A stretch of 38,345 bases of DNA, taken from NCBI RefSeq assembly GCF_004337985.1, contig NW_021940938.1, positions 1 to 38,345 on the forward strand, read 5' to 3'. Position 1 is the first letter of the stretch; every line of letters starts with the position of its first letter. Shown piece after piece: positions 10,194-18,859 of this stretch. Made by a program: the position numbers and the translations under genes. The stretch is from Pyricularia pennisetigena. Its lineage: Eukaryota; Ascomycota; Sordariomycetes; Magnaporthales; Pyriculariaceae. The notes beneath the pieces are model-generated. The model ran no database searches, was not told the origin of the DNA, and saw only the letters and a list, made by a program, of their open reading frames with translations.

Positions 10194-11306
10194 ATGATCA
10201 TCTCTAAAACGTCAGTCTGTTTCCGAGGCCTGTCGCGCCAGCTATTATCGGCTCGTTTCATCAGCACAGCACAAGCTCAGCAATGCAAGCGGCCAAGATA
10301 CGCCAACTTCGAAATAACTCAATATTTCAATCGAATTCACCTTTCTCCTACACAGCGAATCTTCTCCGTCAGCAAACTCACATCTGTTCAACAGCTAGCC
10401 TACCTCACCCTTCTCAAGAAGCACCATCTTGTCAGCGTGCCTTATGAGAATCTTCAGGCTCATTACTCCTGGCATAAAGGGCTAGGGGTTTCGCCGAGGC
10501 GTCTCTATGAGAAGATTGTCCGCCACCACCGCGGTGGTTGGTGCTTTGAGACGAACCAATTGCTCAATACGGTCCTCCTGTCGCTGGGATTCGACGTCAT
10601 ACTGGCAGGTTCACGAGTCTTTGAGCCCTGCAACGGCAGATTCGGCGGACTTGTGCATTGTGTCAATATTGTCAAGATCGGTGGCGTGCAATATTTGCTC
10701 GATGTGGGCTTTGGTGGATACGGTCCACCCAAGCCTGTACCATTGCTCGAGGGAACGGAAGGCATTGAACCGAACGGTCTACAGCACATAGGGTCTCGAG
10801 CGGAGATGCGAGTAGTGAAACAGGCGATTGCACAGCAGGTCGATCAAACTAGGCGGCTATGGGTATATCAGTTCAGGAGTGGCCCTGATGAGGAGTGGCA
10901 GCCAACATCCTGTTTCAACTCGGATTTTGAGTTCCTGCCCGAGGATATCGAGATCCTAAACACGCATGGCATGAGCCGCACATGTTTCACATCACGTGAA
11001 TTGTTGCTTCAGCGATTCACAACATCAAATGAGCCCCTAGTTGCACCTGGGAGAACGAATATGAAGGATGTCATGGATGGCGAGCTGGACGGCTCTATTG
11101 TGCTATATCAGAATAGGTTGAAATGGCGGAGGGAAGGGGATTTGAAACTGAGCCTTGAGTTCCGCACTGAAGCGGAACGTATCGAGGCTATTCGGTTATA
11201 TTTTGGAATTGTCCTTGATAAGGAGGAGTCGGAGGGAATCAAGGGCACTGCAAGTGAGATTAGGGGTTCTTGGTTTGGAACAGCTTTTGACCAGGAGAAG
11301 ATTTAA
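10194..11306 (+). CDS. Arylamine N-acetyltransferase (NAT)
   Basis: This 370-aa single-exon protein carries the full NAT catalytic triad: Cys117 in RGGWCFE, His155 in GGLVHCVNIV and Asp170 in LLDVGFGG. The family transfers acetyl (or in some fungi malonyl) groups from CoA to arylamines and hydroxylamines. In cereal-associated fungi some members detoxify 2-aminophenols derived from plant benzoxazolinones, and toxic anilines generally. The fold is normally 270-330 residues; this one has about 33 extra N-terminal residues (RGLSRQLLSARFISTAQAQ) before the usual RPRYANFEITQYFNRI start. They are Arg/Ser-rich, as in a mitochondrial presequence. No internal ATG sits at the usual start, so the extension is probably translated. 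It converges on the bZIP gene. Substrate unknown. Confidence 0.92.
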   Translation: MIISKTSVCFRGLSRQLLSARFISTAQAQQCKRPRYANFEITQYFNRIHLSPTQRIFSVSKLTSVQQLAYLTLLKKHHLVSVPYENLQAHYSWHKGLGVSPRRLYEKIVRHHRGGWCFETNQLLNTVLLSLGFDVILAGSRVFEPCNGRFGGLVHCVNIVKIGGVQYLLDVGFGGYGPPKPVPLLEGTEGIEPNGLQHIGSRAEMRVVKQAIAQQVDQTRRLWVYQFRSGPDEEWQPTSCFNSDFEFLPEDIEILNTHGMSRTCFTSRELLLQRFTTSNEPLVAPGRTNMKDVMDGELDGSIVLYQNRLKWRREGDLKLSLEFRTEAERIEAIRLYFGIVLDKEESEGIKGTASEIRGSWFGTAFDQEKI

Positions 11307-11572
11307 CTACAGCCTATTGTATGCCTTGCACCCATCATCATGGCCTCTTCTGATCCTACTTTAGCGCGAACTGTCGGAGTCAGTTTCTGTATTCAAGCTG
11401 TTGCACTCTCAACGCACTTGTGGGAGATGGAAGACGGGTTATGTAGGATGAAATTCGCCGCCTGATCCTGGTCTAATGTTATTTTGAAGCGTTCTAGCTC
11501 GTTCTCAAAATACCAATCCCACCGTGAAGATGCAGTTTCTNNCCCCATCCCATCTCTCTCACCTGTCATCGC

Positions 11573-12328
11573 CTAAGTTTGGCTGTTTGTGAGGCAAGGA
11601 CCAATGCGAGTTTGCAAGGGGTTAGCAAAAAAAGCATGGATGCAAGGCCGATTTCAAGTAGACGTACCTTGCAAAGTCAAGAGGGCGGCTCAAACATAAA
11701 GGGCAACAATAGACCCACGTGCAGATATGATCCGTGATTATTTGACCTTGAATGACATAGTTCGAGTGATGATGGGTATCTGCACTGGAATATGAGGAAT
11801 GTTGAAAACCGTCATAGGCATACTCTGCTGAGGTTGTGGTGCCTGCCTGGCCTGAAGCTGTGCTCGAGACGCCGCCATCGTCCTGTTCGTATGTAATGGA
11901 AGACTGTGTTTTTTGGCCTTCCCAATTAGGACCCGATGGTCTAATCTCGGCTTGAATTGGACATGTGCGGCTTAGGTCTTGAGTGCTGGTGGCGATGGAC
12001 CCCGGGATTTGTTTCCTGAATTGAGCTGCGTCCTTGACCTCTTTCCGATTTATCAGCGCATCTTCCATAAAAGAAAATTTAAAAATCACCATGAAACAGC
12101 AGAAAACATGTACAAACTTTCACGATATTTCCGCTGCGCAACGCGGTTTTGGATGCGTCTTCTCTCTTTGGGATCTGTGACGTGACACCAATCATCCGGT
12201 TTCTTTGCCCTCGATAATGACGACATGCTTGAAAATGCTTGGGCTGTTTTTGAGATCAGGTAGGGCTTTGAAGCTGAGCTTTCAAGATCACAGTCAATCC
12301 GAGTGCAGCTACTCGACCTTTTGAGCAT
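11573..12328 (-). CDS. bZIP-type transcription factor, three exons predicted
   Basis: Predicted exons are 12328-12118, 12061-11668 and 11582-11573, giving 204 aa. Exon 1 ends in a fungal bZIP basic region: DDW, then DPKERRRIQNRVAQRKYRE. Intron 1 (12117-12062) has a GTTTGT donor, and joining restores RKYREN, the expected family sequence. Intron 2 (11667-11583) has a consensus AAG|GTACGT donor, a GCTAAC branch and an ACAG acceptor; if unspliced the frame ends at 11622 (216 aa). After the basic region no regular leucine heptads are visible, so dimerisation may be weak. The C-terminal CCPLCLSRPLDFAR resembles half a C2H2 finger whose histidines are missing. Expected in the nucleus as a DNA-binding regulator. 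Two undetermined bases lie just downstream at 11541-11542. Confidence 0.7.
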
Positions 12329-12423
12329 GGCGACCAGCCAACGCTGGTTTTCAGAAATTTTATCATTTTATCATTTTATTCAACATGGTCATGGAATGGT
12401 GATACAGGGAATGCGACGGGAGG

Positions 12424-12516
12424 AACATAGGGAGGATACATAGGGAGGATACATAGGGAGGATACATAGGGAGGATACATAGGGAGGATACATAGGGAGG
12501 ATACATAGGGAGGGTA
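12424..12516. repeat. 13-bp minisatellite upstream of the bZIP gene
   Basis: Six exact tandem units of CATAGGGAGGATA (13 bp), plus a seventh variant copy ending GGGAGGGTA, lie about 100-190 bp upstream of the bZIP start codon. Because 13 is not a multiple of three, it is unlikely to be selected as coding, though one minus-strand frame reads through it as a 13-residue repeat. It could affect the bZIP promoter, which is inference. Confidence 0.9.
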
Positions 12517-13306
12517 TGAAAGGAGATAGGGACAGTGCATCTGAGGTTGTTCGGGAGACGGCCTCGTCGTGACACATCAGCCGACTGTCTCTGACTAGCA
12601 GCTCACGGTTGCTTACACCATGCTTTTTGCTGAAGATGATTGTAAAAACACACGTTTTGAAGACGAGGAAGTTTTGGTCACAACGCAGTAAACAATCAAC
12701 AAGCGATTTGAGGAGAAGGCGGAAATCCGTCAAAGCGAGGTGAACGACGGTCAGCCGCAAGAAGGACCCACTATCATCCCGAGACAAGTTGCGAGAACGG
12801 GAAATTGTTGGGTTGCACCACACTTGCGTTATTCAGGTGGCGGACCGCCAACCTTGCTGTTTAGCTGGAGTGTTTGCTACTGTATTCGTATATGTCTCGG
12901 ATTGCCTTGCCGAGCCGTCCGAACTGTGACACTGCACGCCCTATCATTGCGTGTTTGTTGATTGGCACTTGGCTTACTTATCATGGAATCAACATGGGTC
13001 TGTTTATTGGTTACAAAATAATCGTGTCACCCCCCGCACGAGTAATCACGACCGTGCAATCGCGTTACGCGCCAAACGCGTCCACACAGTCGGTCGAACC
13101 AATCAGATGTGTCCCTTGCTGTCCTCTGTCAGCTGGTAGCAGCTGGCTGTCGTCAGGGTGATGAAAATGACGTTTGACTGACGAACGGTAGGCGCTTTTG
13201 TGTCTTACCTTCAAACAAACAAACAAATACGCAAAAGCGACGATTGCACAAACGACATAGCTTACTGGCTTATGGAGAGCCCATATCACTATCCCTAAAC
13301 TTGAAA
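12517..13306. promoter_or_regulatory. Divergent intergenic region
   Basis: With the minisatellite, this forms the shared upstream region of the minus-strand bZIP gene and the plus-strand HNH-like gene. A short AAAC microsatellite (about 13213-13228) is present. No other feature was recognised. Confidence 0.4.
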
Positions 13307-13888
13307 ATGTCTGCCATCCCATTTCCTGTATTTGCGCCACCGTCGGCATCCGAGACAGCCCTGGCGCCATACGAAGTTCGTATTCGTCATCCAGCATACC
13401 CGAAAGACACACCACCGCTACTTTTACTGTCAGCAGCCGACGGAATCGGGCTTGAGTATGACATGGCGATTATATCGTGCTGCATCATTTGCGCGACCGA
13501 GTGGGACAAGGGCAAATTGGCCAATGAAACTGCGTATGGCACGATCGAAACAGTGTTGCGGCCGTCGGACGGGATTCTACGCGGGCGCGAGTACTTTTTT
13601 TGTATTGATGGGTTTGAACAGTTTTGTGCGTCCAATCTGTTGTGTTCGGAAACGTTTGACGTTTCACCACCGCCGGCAAACGCCTTCTCAAACATACGTC
13701 GAGCTGACATCCGCCAGGTGCTTCTTGAGCACCTGCAGCCACGTGTCGGAAGACCATTCCTCCCTCGCCTAATTCTGCCAATCCTGCGGGAGGCCCTCCA
13801 AGTAAAGGAGCAAGCGTGCAATCTAATTTGTGGATCCAGGGCAAAGGATTGCCGGGTCCGCTTTTTCGAAGAGGACGACATGAAGTAA
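13307..13888 (+). pseudogene. HNH_2-type protein, N-terminal piece
   Basis: The 193-aa frame starting MSAIPFPVFAPP matches the N-terminal region of fungal HNH_2-type proteins: YEVRIRHPAYP, then LLLLSAADG, a Cys-containing helix before TEWDKGKLANE, and DGILRGREYFF. The family continues with a Cys/His-rich HNH nuclease core and a conserved C-terminal region. Here the frame stops near the start of the expected core (KEQACNLICG), and the C-terminal region reappears at about 16039. The usual HxxxNG-type catalytic residues are not visible in either piece, so the gene is very probably inactive. ATG at 13307 fits the family start better than the upstream open codons. The family assignment is from remembered motifs and should be tested by profile search. 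Confidence 0.6.
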
Positions 13889-14354
13889 GGCATTCGCCAC
13901 AGCACGTTGACAACGCAAAGAGAGAATAAAGAATAGGACAAGACAGGGCGTGTTTTATTGTGTTAAATTGAATTTACGACCCTATTTATGGCGCAAAATG
14001 GTCACAAAGCGATTCACTATCGAAATGAACTTAATGGCCAGCTTTTGGACAGCCGAAGAGTAGGGGGTCTGAGTCTGGTACTCGAAAGACGAAAACTCGG
14101 CAGGAACGGAGAGACCGGAATTGGGCCAAGGACTTACCCAGTTGCTGTATGTGCCCATCTCTAGTCGGGACAGTCTTGGCCGACGGTCCCCAAATGGGCC
14201 TTGGTGCCTGCGCCACAAGCTGACGGGGCACTGGGTAATATACAACAGGACAACCCGCTGATTTCCATGCTTGGGAGTACGGCCAACAACATAGCGGAAA
14301 TTCTGACGCGTTCAAATTCAGCAGCAGTACTCCTGTTCGACGTGAACTGCAGCT
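13889..14354. other. Interval between the HNH piece and the small gene
   Basis: No gene is assigned. Two overlapping minus-strand frames (13982-14245 and 14031-14390) are open, and the first includes a GTAAGT donor-like site near 14138. No domain is recognisable, and both overlap the promoter and first exon of the small plus-strand gene. Confidence 0.35.
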
Positions 14355-14774
14355 ATGAGTTCCAGAAAATCCATGAGTGGTAAGCAACAAATGATGAGAG
14401 CTGTTTTAACACAAACGTTTGCTAACATGTTAGTTGTATAAGACATCAGCCCAGTTAACTCAGATAGTACCGGGAGTTTAACTGACTTTGTCATTCCTGA
14501 TGCAGATCCTGATGAAGATGTTCCTTCCGAGGATGAGATATCAGACTCGTATTCTCTTTCGGGCCAGAATTGTACAAAGAATTGTCGTTCGGATTGCCAG
14601 CAAGAAACAAGAAGGCTTCACGATCTAATCCTTGGCTTCAAGGAAAATATAGAGGATATCCAGGGTGTGTTAAAAGCTTTGGTGGCAGAAATAAGTTCAT
14701 TACGGGGTTCGGTCAGAAACATTGGCAATCTTTATAATTCTCCTGACTGTTCCTCGTCGCTTTCATTAGATTAG
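14355..14774 (+). CDS. Small acidic coiled-coil protein, two exons
   Basis: This gene is visible only when spliced. Exon 1 is 14355-14379 (MSSRKSMS plus one base). The intron 14380-14442 has a GTAAGC donor and a GCTAAC branch site and ends ATAAG. Exon 2 is 14443-14774. Joined, they encode 118 aa. An acidic, Ser-rich N-terminal half (DADPDEDVPSEDEISDS) is followed by four Cys/Asp-rich residues around NCTKNCRSDC. Then comes a likely coiled coil from QETRRLHDLILGFKENIEDI to SLRGSVRNIGN. No family is recognised. An earlier TTAG acceptor would put a TAA in frame, so the later AG is chosen. The TAG stop coincides with the left target duplication of the adjoining foldback element, whose insertion spared the coding sequence. 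Confidence 0.5.
14766..14773. repeat. Left target-site duplication of the foldback element
   Basis: TTAGATTA here is repeated exactly at 15458-15465, directly outside the inverted arms. It overlaps the last codons and stop (TTA GAT TAG) of the small gene. Confidence 0.8.
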
Positions 14775-15457
14775 GCTTGAGTTATATGGCCTAAACAGTT
14801 CGAATAAATGGCCTCAAAGCGGATACCTTACAGTACGAATTATTTTCCAGTACAAATAACAACTAACTTTATTAAAATCTAAAGCCACAACCTGTATTAA
14901 AACCACACAAACCCAGTTCGAAAAACACGTGATCCCGCCCCCCCCAATCCAACACGTGGAACGACAAACAAAGCCCAAAGCGAAAAGCGAAAAAATTTTC
15001 GACTCGCTGGCAATTTGTCGTTACCACCACCACCACCACCACTTTTCCACCTTTTGTCCACCATTAACGGTTTATTTTGTACAAAATAACAATTGCGCGC
15101 ATATATATTGGATCGAAAAATGCGTTGGCTATTCGATTTAAATGTATATATGCGTGCGCAACCGTTCGTACAAATAAACCGTTGGGAATGGACAAAAGTG
15201 GAAAAATGGTGGTGGTGGTGGTGGTGGTAACGACAAATTGCCAGCGAGTCGAAAATTTTTTCGCTTTTCGCTTTGGGCTTTGTCGTTCCACGTGTTGGAT
15301 TGGGGGTGGGGGGGCGAGATCACGTGTTTTTCGAACTGGGCTTTTGTGGCTGAAATTTTGTAACAAGTAATTCTTTGTACCGACCTACGCAAAACACTGT
15401 GGAAGGCTCCGCTTTGAGGCCATTTATTCGAAGTGTTTAGGCCATATAACTCAAGCC
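14774..15457. mobile_element. Foldback/MITE element with long inverted arms (Mutator-like or hAT-like)
   Basis: The region is a 684-bp inverted repeat. Both ends read GGCTTGAGTTATATGGCC from outside in, and homology continues through AATAAATGGCCTCAAAGCGG. The inner arms (about 14920-15085 and 15165-15335) share CACGTG-flanked C-runs, a CCA/TGG microsatellite, AATTTTTTC-type motifs and AACGGTTTATTT. A central asymmetric segment near 15110-15145 forms the loop. TTAGATTA flanks both ends directly (14766-14773 and 15458-15465); counted one base differently, the duplication is 9 bp, TTAGATTAG. An 8-9-bp target duplication with long terminal arms fits a non-autonomous Mutator-like element, or less well a hAT derivative. 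It has no transposase. Frames on either strand inside it mirror each other and are not considered coding. Confidence 0.82.
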
Positions 15458-15465
15458 TTAGATTA
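15458..15465. repeat. Right target-site duplication of the foldback element
   Basis: This is an exact copy of the 8-bp TTAGATTA at 14766-14773. The next base also matches if the duplication is 9 bp. Confidence 0.8.
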
Positions 15466-15601
15466 GTGCTGTGTTTCAGACGACCACAAAACTTGAATTT
15501 TTTTTCAAATGCAAATAATTACAGCAGTTATTGTTCACCCATATTATTTTCCTGCCAAAGTTACAAAGGCCCCGGGCCAATGACATGAGGTAAATAAAAA
15601 A

Positions 15602-15685
15602 GACTACTTGGGGGCTGTGTGGTACGGGCCCCCTCAGAGAGGGGGTTCTCTGAGGGGGCCCGTACCACACAGCCCCCAAGTAGTC
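15602..15685. repeat. Perfect 39-bp-arm hairpin
   Basis: Arms 15602-15640 and 15647-15685 are perfectly complementary over 39 bp, with a 6-nt GGGGGT loop. The stem is GC-rich, starts GACTACTTGGGGGCTGTGTG and ends with CCAAGTAGTC. No clear target duplication flanks it. It could be a tiny foldback element, a hairpin-RNA source, or a recombination product. Confidence 0.95.
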
Positions 15686-16038
15686 CACAGGTTAGCATTC
15701 ATATCAACTTCAATAGCATATTAACTGCATAACCAAAGGATCGAAAAACGGAAAAAAGAGCTACAGGGGCGTTTAATATAATAATACGGCATTCTAATCT
15801 ATCTAGCTACAGAAATGAGAGGCTTGAAAATGATTGTAATTTTAAAGCGCCAAAGTGTTGAATCGTGACTTTTGAGTAATGAGCAATTCAAACGGTGTGT
15901 TGAAACCAGTATAAACAGGGGGCAGTGTTTAGCGCGTTAATTACTGCATTGAGATACTTGTTTGGGCCTGAGCTTGTGGAGACTGCAAGAAGCTGAGAAA
16001 TAAAGTCAAAGGCATCTTTTCCTTGGCAACTACTCTGT
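15686..16038. other. Spacer before the HNH C-terminal piece
   Basis: This is AT-rich and has no supported gene. The last 100 bp may contain decayed coding sequence of the HNH-type gene, since one plus-strand frame reads GAVFSALITALRYLFGPE before a stop, but the match is not certain. Confidence 0.35.
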
Positions 16039-16430
16039 TTGTGCTTGAACTCTTTTGCAGCGGGCTTTAAAACCCCCGAGAAATACGAAACGACCGAGTT
16101 TCCGCGTACGGCCGAGAGGAGGCCGCTCCCCGAGGACTGGGCGATGCGCGGGCTTGTGTGGGCAGATCCGGCAGAAGTGGTTTTCCCGCGCAAGTATTTC
16201 GCCGTCAATGAAAGCATGGAGGAAAATGAGAGGACGTTTGAGACGCCGTCGATGGGAAAAGCAGCGTCGTGAGAGGTGTTTGTGGCTTGCGTACCAAATC
16301 GCCCAGATTGGGACGTCGGGAGATGCTGACAACAAGGGCAAGGAGGGTTGTTGGATCACGTACGATCCCGACACAAAGAAGTTTCGTCCGGCCGCCAAAT
16401 GCGTGTCAGAGGTTGAAATACGGGCAACGT
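16039..16430 (+). pseudogene. HNH_2-type protein, frameshifted C-terminal piece
   Basis: Two plus-strand frames together resemble the conserved C-terminal region of the fungal HNH_2-type family. The first reads NSFAAGFKTPEKYETTEF, then LPEDWAMRGLVWAD, a FPRKYF block, MEENERTFETPSMGK, and a stop at about 16270. The homology continues one frame over as RRERCLWLAYQIAQIG and CWITYDPDTKKFRP. The frame must shift near 16260, with no intron signals at that point, so this is a frameshift. The piece has the same orientation as the N-terminal fragment at 13307-13888. The missing middle, including the nuclease core, is not found in the 2 kb between them. Confidence 0.6.
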
Positions 16431-16726
16431 TTCTGGACGATGCGGCGTCGTCCCAGACACGAAGCTCGTAAGCGTCAGTTTGGGGCCAGAAAGTACACTT
16501 GGAGCAGTTTTAGTGCAAGAGCAAAAGAGCGACAAGCCAATCATTGTTCAGACTTCCGACAAAATTCAAGATATGAATAGTTAGGACTGGGGTTTCTAAG
16601 TGGTGGTTAGGAGGTAAAAATACACAAGAAGGCCAAATTCTGCAGGCTTGCTAGCGGGGTAGTTAACTAATTTATCTATCTATTCGACAGGAAAAGAAGA
16701 AATGAGAGGTCCGCCTTATCGCTTGT
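16431..16726. other. Intergenic, downstream of the FAD oxidase
   Basis: No gene is seen. The segment should include the 3' untranslated region of the minus-strand oxidase. Confidence 0.4.
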
Positions 16727-18427
16727 TCACCTCAGACACGCAGTTGTTCGAGCATTTGACAACTTGAATCCTCCAGGCACATTTCGTTGAAACACTCCGT
16801 TCGGGTCGTATTTGCTCGCAACCTCCTCCATGAACGCAATGTTTTTGTCGCCATAGCTGCCCAGAGGGTTCTGGCTGAGGTCGGCGTAATTGAGAAAGAG
16901 AAACTCGTCGTCGGCTCCATTCTCGACCGCGAAACTTTTGATGCTGTCCACCCAGGTAGTCATTTTGGAGTCGACTAGCCTTTTGAGCTTTGGGTCTTTG
17001 TACGCCACCATTCCGAGAAACAAGACAAGGTTTTCACTACGATTCTCGAGTCCGAGCACGTTGCCGCCGCTTGCTGCGGCCTGTCGGAACTGCTCCACCG
17101 ATAAGCCTTGAAACACGCATTGCGCCGTGAAACCGAGCGACGGCTCCGCCTCCAGTTCTTTCACCATGCTTAGATAGGTTTCAACTGCGTAGGCCATAAC
17201 TTCGCCACTGTTTTTAAATGTCAACGTCCGCCAGGCGTTGTAATTGCCCTGCGGCAACTCGAGATCATTAGTAAACCCAGCAAGCGTGTCGGTACGCATC
17301 GCCGACGTGAAGCTGCCTGGAATGTTTAAAAACTCAGCAAGTCCTGGAGTATCTGCTGTGCCGTCGACGTTATGCAGTGCGCTGCTTATAAGAGGCTCCG
17401 TGGGGGTTTCGCCCTGGGTGTAGGTCCAGAAAGCAATCGCCGAATCTGATCTGCGTCCCTCGTTGCCGAGAGTGGAAACGAACTCTTGCATCACCGATAT
17501 GACTTTTGAGTTTGCCGAAAACGGAAATGCAACTGAACCTCCCCAGAGTGTGGCGGGCGCCTTGAAAGTGTTCAGATCGAAGCGTGTCACGACACCAAAA
17601 TTGTTTGACCCGCCCTTTAGAGCGCGATATAAATCCGCGTTTTCGTCAGCACTAGCAGTCACGATGCTACCATTGGCGAGGACAACCTCGAACTCGGCAA
17701 CACCGTCACAAGCAAAGCCACGAGCTGTCGAGTAGAATGAGTTGCCTCCGCTGAGGAGAAGCCCGCCGACGCCGACAGTATATGCCCGACCACCAAGAAC
17801 CATCAGGTTGGTTTTGGAAAGCTCCTCGTAAACAGAGCCCCAGTGGGCACCGGGCTGGACTGAGGTGAGGGTCTTGTCGGCATGGTAAGTAACGGTGTTC
17901 ATGGCGCCTGGATAATCAGCGTTAAATGGGCTTCTGTTTGCCTTTCTGATGTTTATACCAACTCACTAAAGTCAATTGTTACGCCATCCTGGATGTTGTT
18001 GGCTCCCGGACTTGCCGTGTGCCCAGCACCACGTACAGCGAACTTGCAGCAATGGTTGCAACGCTTTGAGCTTTGGTCGTTGTTACCGCCGGACACGCCC
18101 AGCACCTTCACGGCCGTGGCGACTTCCTCGGCGGACTGCGGAACGAAAATGCATGCTGGGGAAATTCCAGTGCTATCCAAGGACCAATAAGACGACAGAG
18201 CACTGTCATAGACAGTTGAGGTGTTTTTAGATAAGCGGTTGCCAAGGCCAGCAGCCTCGAGGACACCACACTGGAAGAAGAGCCTGGAAGGTTAGCAAGT
18301 CGCTCAAGGCTATGTAAATAGGACAAAAGAGGCTAAAACACTGTTGACATACACATTTCTCTCCGAAGTTCTGGGCTTGGCCCAAGGCAGCTACAGTCAG
18401 TGCTGTAGTAAAAAGTTGAAGCTTCAT
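16727..18427 (-). CDS. Secreted berberine-bridge-type FAD-linked oxidoreductase
   Basis: Three exons (18427-18353, 18270-17967, 17907-16727) join to 519 aa. Intron 18352-18271 is GTATGT...CTTCTTCCAG; this acceptor restores the family CC start after the leader. Intron 17966-17908 is GTGAGT...CCAG and restores IDFSAMN. A signal peptide (MKLQLFTTALTVAALGQA) predicts secretion. The FAD-binding (PCMH) domain shows CIFVPQSAEEV, RGAGHTASPGA with the probable flavin-linking His109, VGVGGLLLSGG, and DLYRALKGGSNNFGVVTRFD. The C-terminal BBE segment is FLFLNYADLSQNPLGSYG. No clear second flavin-linking cysteine is seen in the usual region, so linkage may be through histidine only. Such enzymes oxidise sugars, alcohols or pathway intermediates with O2; the substrate is unknown. 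All domains look intact. Confidence 0.88.
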
Positions 18428-18859
18428 TATAATCTAGCAAAGACAAATGGACATCCAAGGTCGATGGGAGATTAGAAAACAGGTCCATGCAAGATCCGTT
18501 ACACTTAGAAATCCCGGATAGTTTAATAACGTCGGCTTGGTCCATAGTCGCCAAGACCTCAACGCCCGAAACGCCTTGACCTGTTTGTCCCATTTCTGGT
18601 CCAGTCTCCTGTGACGAGGTTTTTGTTGGCCCAGTTTCGGGCTGTTCAAATACAATTTTCGGCATTCGGACTTTCCTTTATTATGTGGCACAAAATGAGA
18701 ATGTTTCAATCAATGGTACTGTAGTAATTTGTCATTACTGTACAAATTACAGCAGATCGTCAATTAAAAAGAGTGAAACGTGTCACCAGTGCGTTTGTCG
18801 CAATGCTGACGATGAGAGCCAGAAATGATCCTCACATCCTACCCAAATTTGGGGCTAAT
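18428..18859. other. Oxidase upstream region with an uncertain frame
   Basis: A 110-codon minus-strand frame (18333-18665, MPKIVFEQPETGPTK...) overlaps the first oxidase exon in another frame. It has no recognised domain and is not called as a gene. The oxidase promoter should lie here. Confidence 0.35.

Noticed and set aside
12389..12823. 144-codon minus-strand frame with a repeating 13-residue motif (YPPYVSSLCILPM)
   Set aside because: It is the minisatellite read in one frame; a 13-bp unit yields the same repeat in all frames, so it is not evidence of coding.
14929..15392. Several 84-100-codon frames on both strands within the palindrome, with Pro- or His-rich runs
   Set aside because: They are mirror images produced by the inverted arms and the trinucleotide repeat; no start context, splice signals or domain support them.
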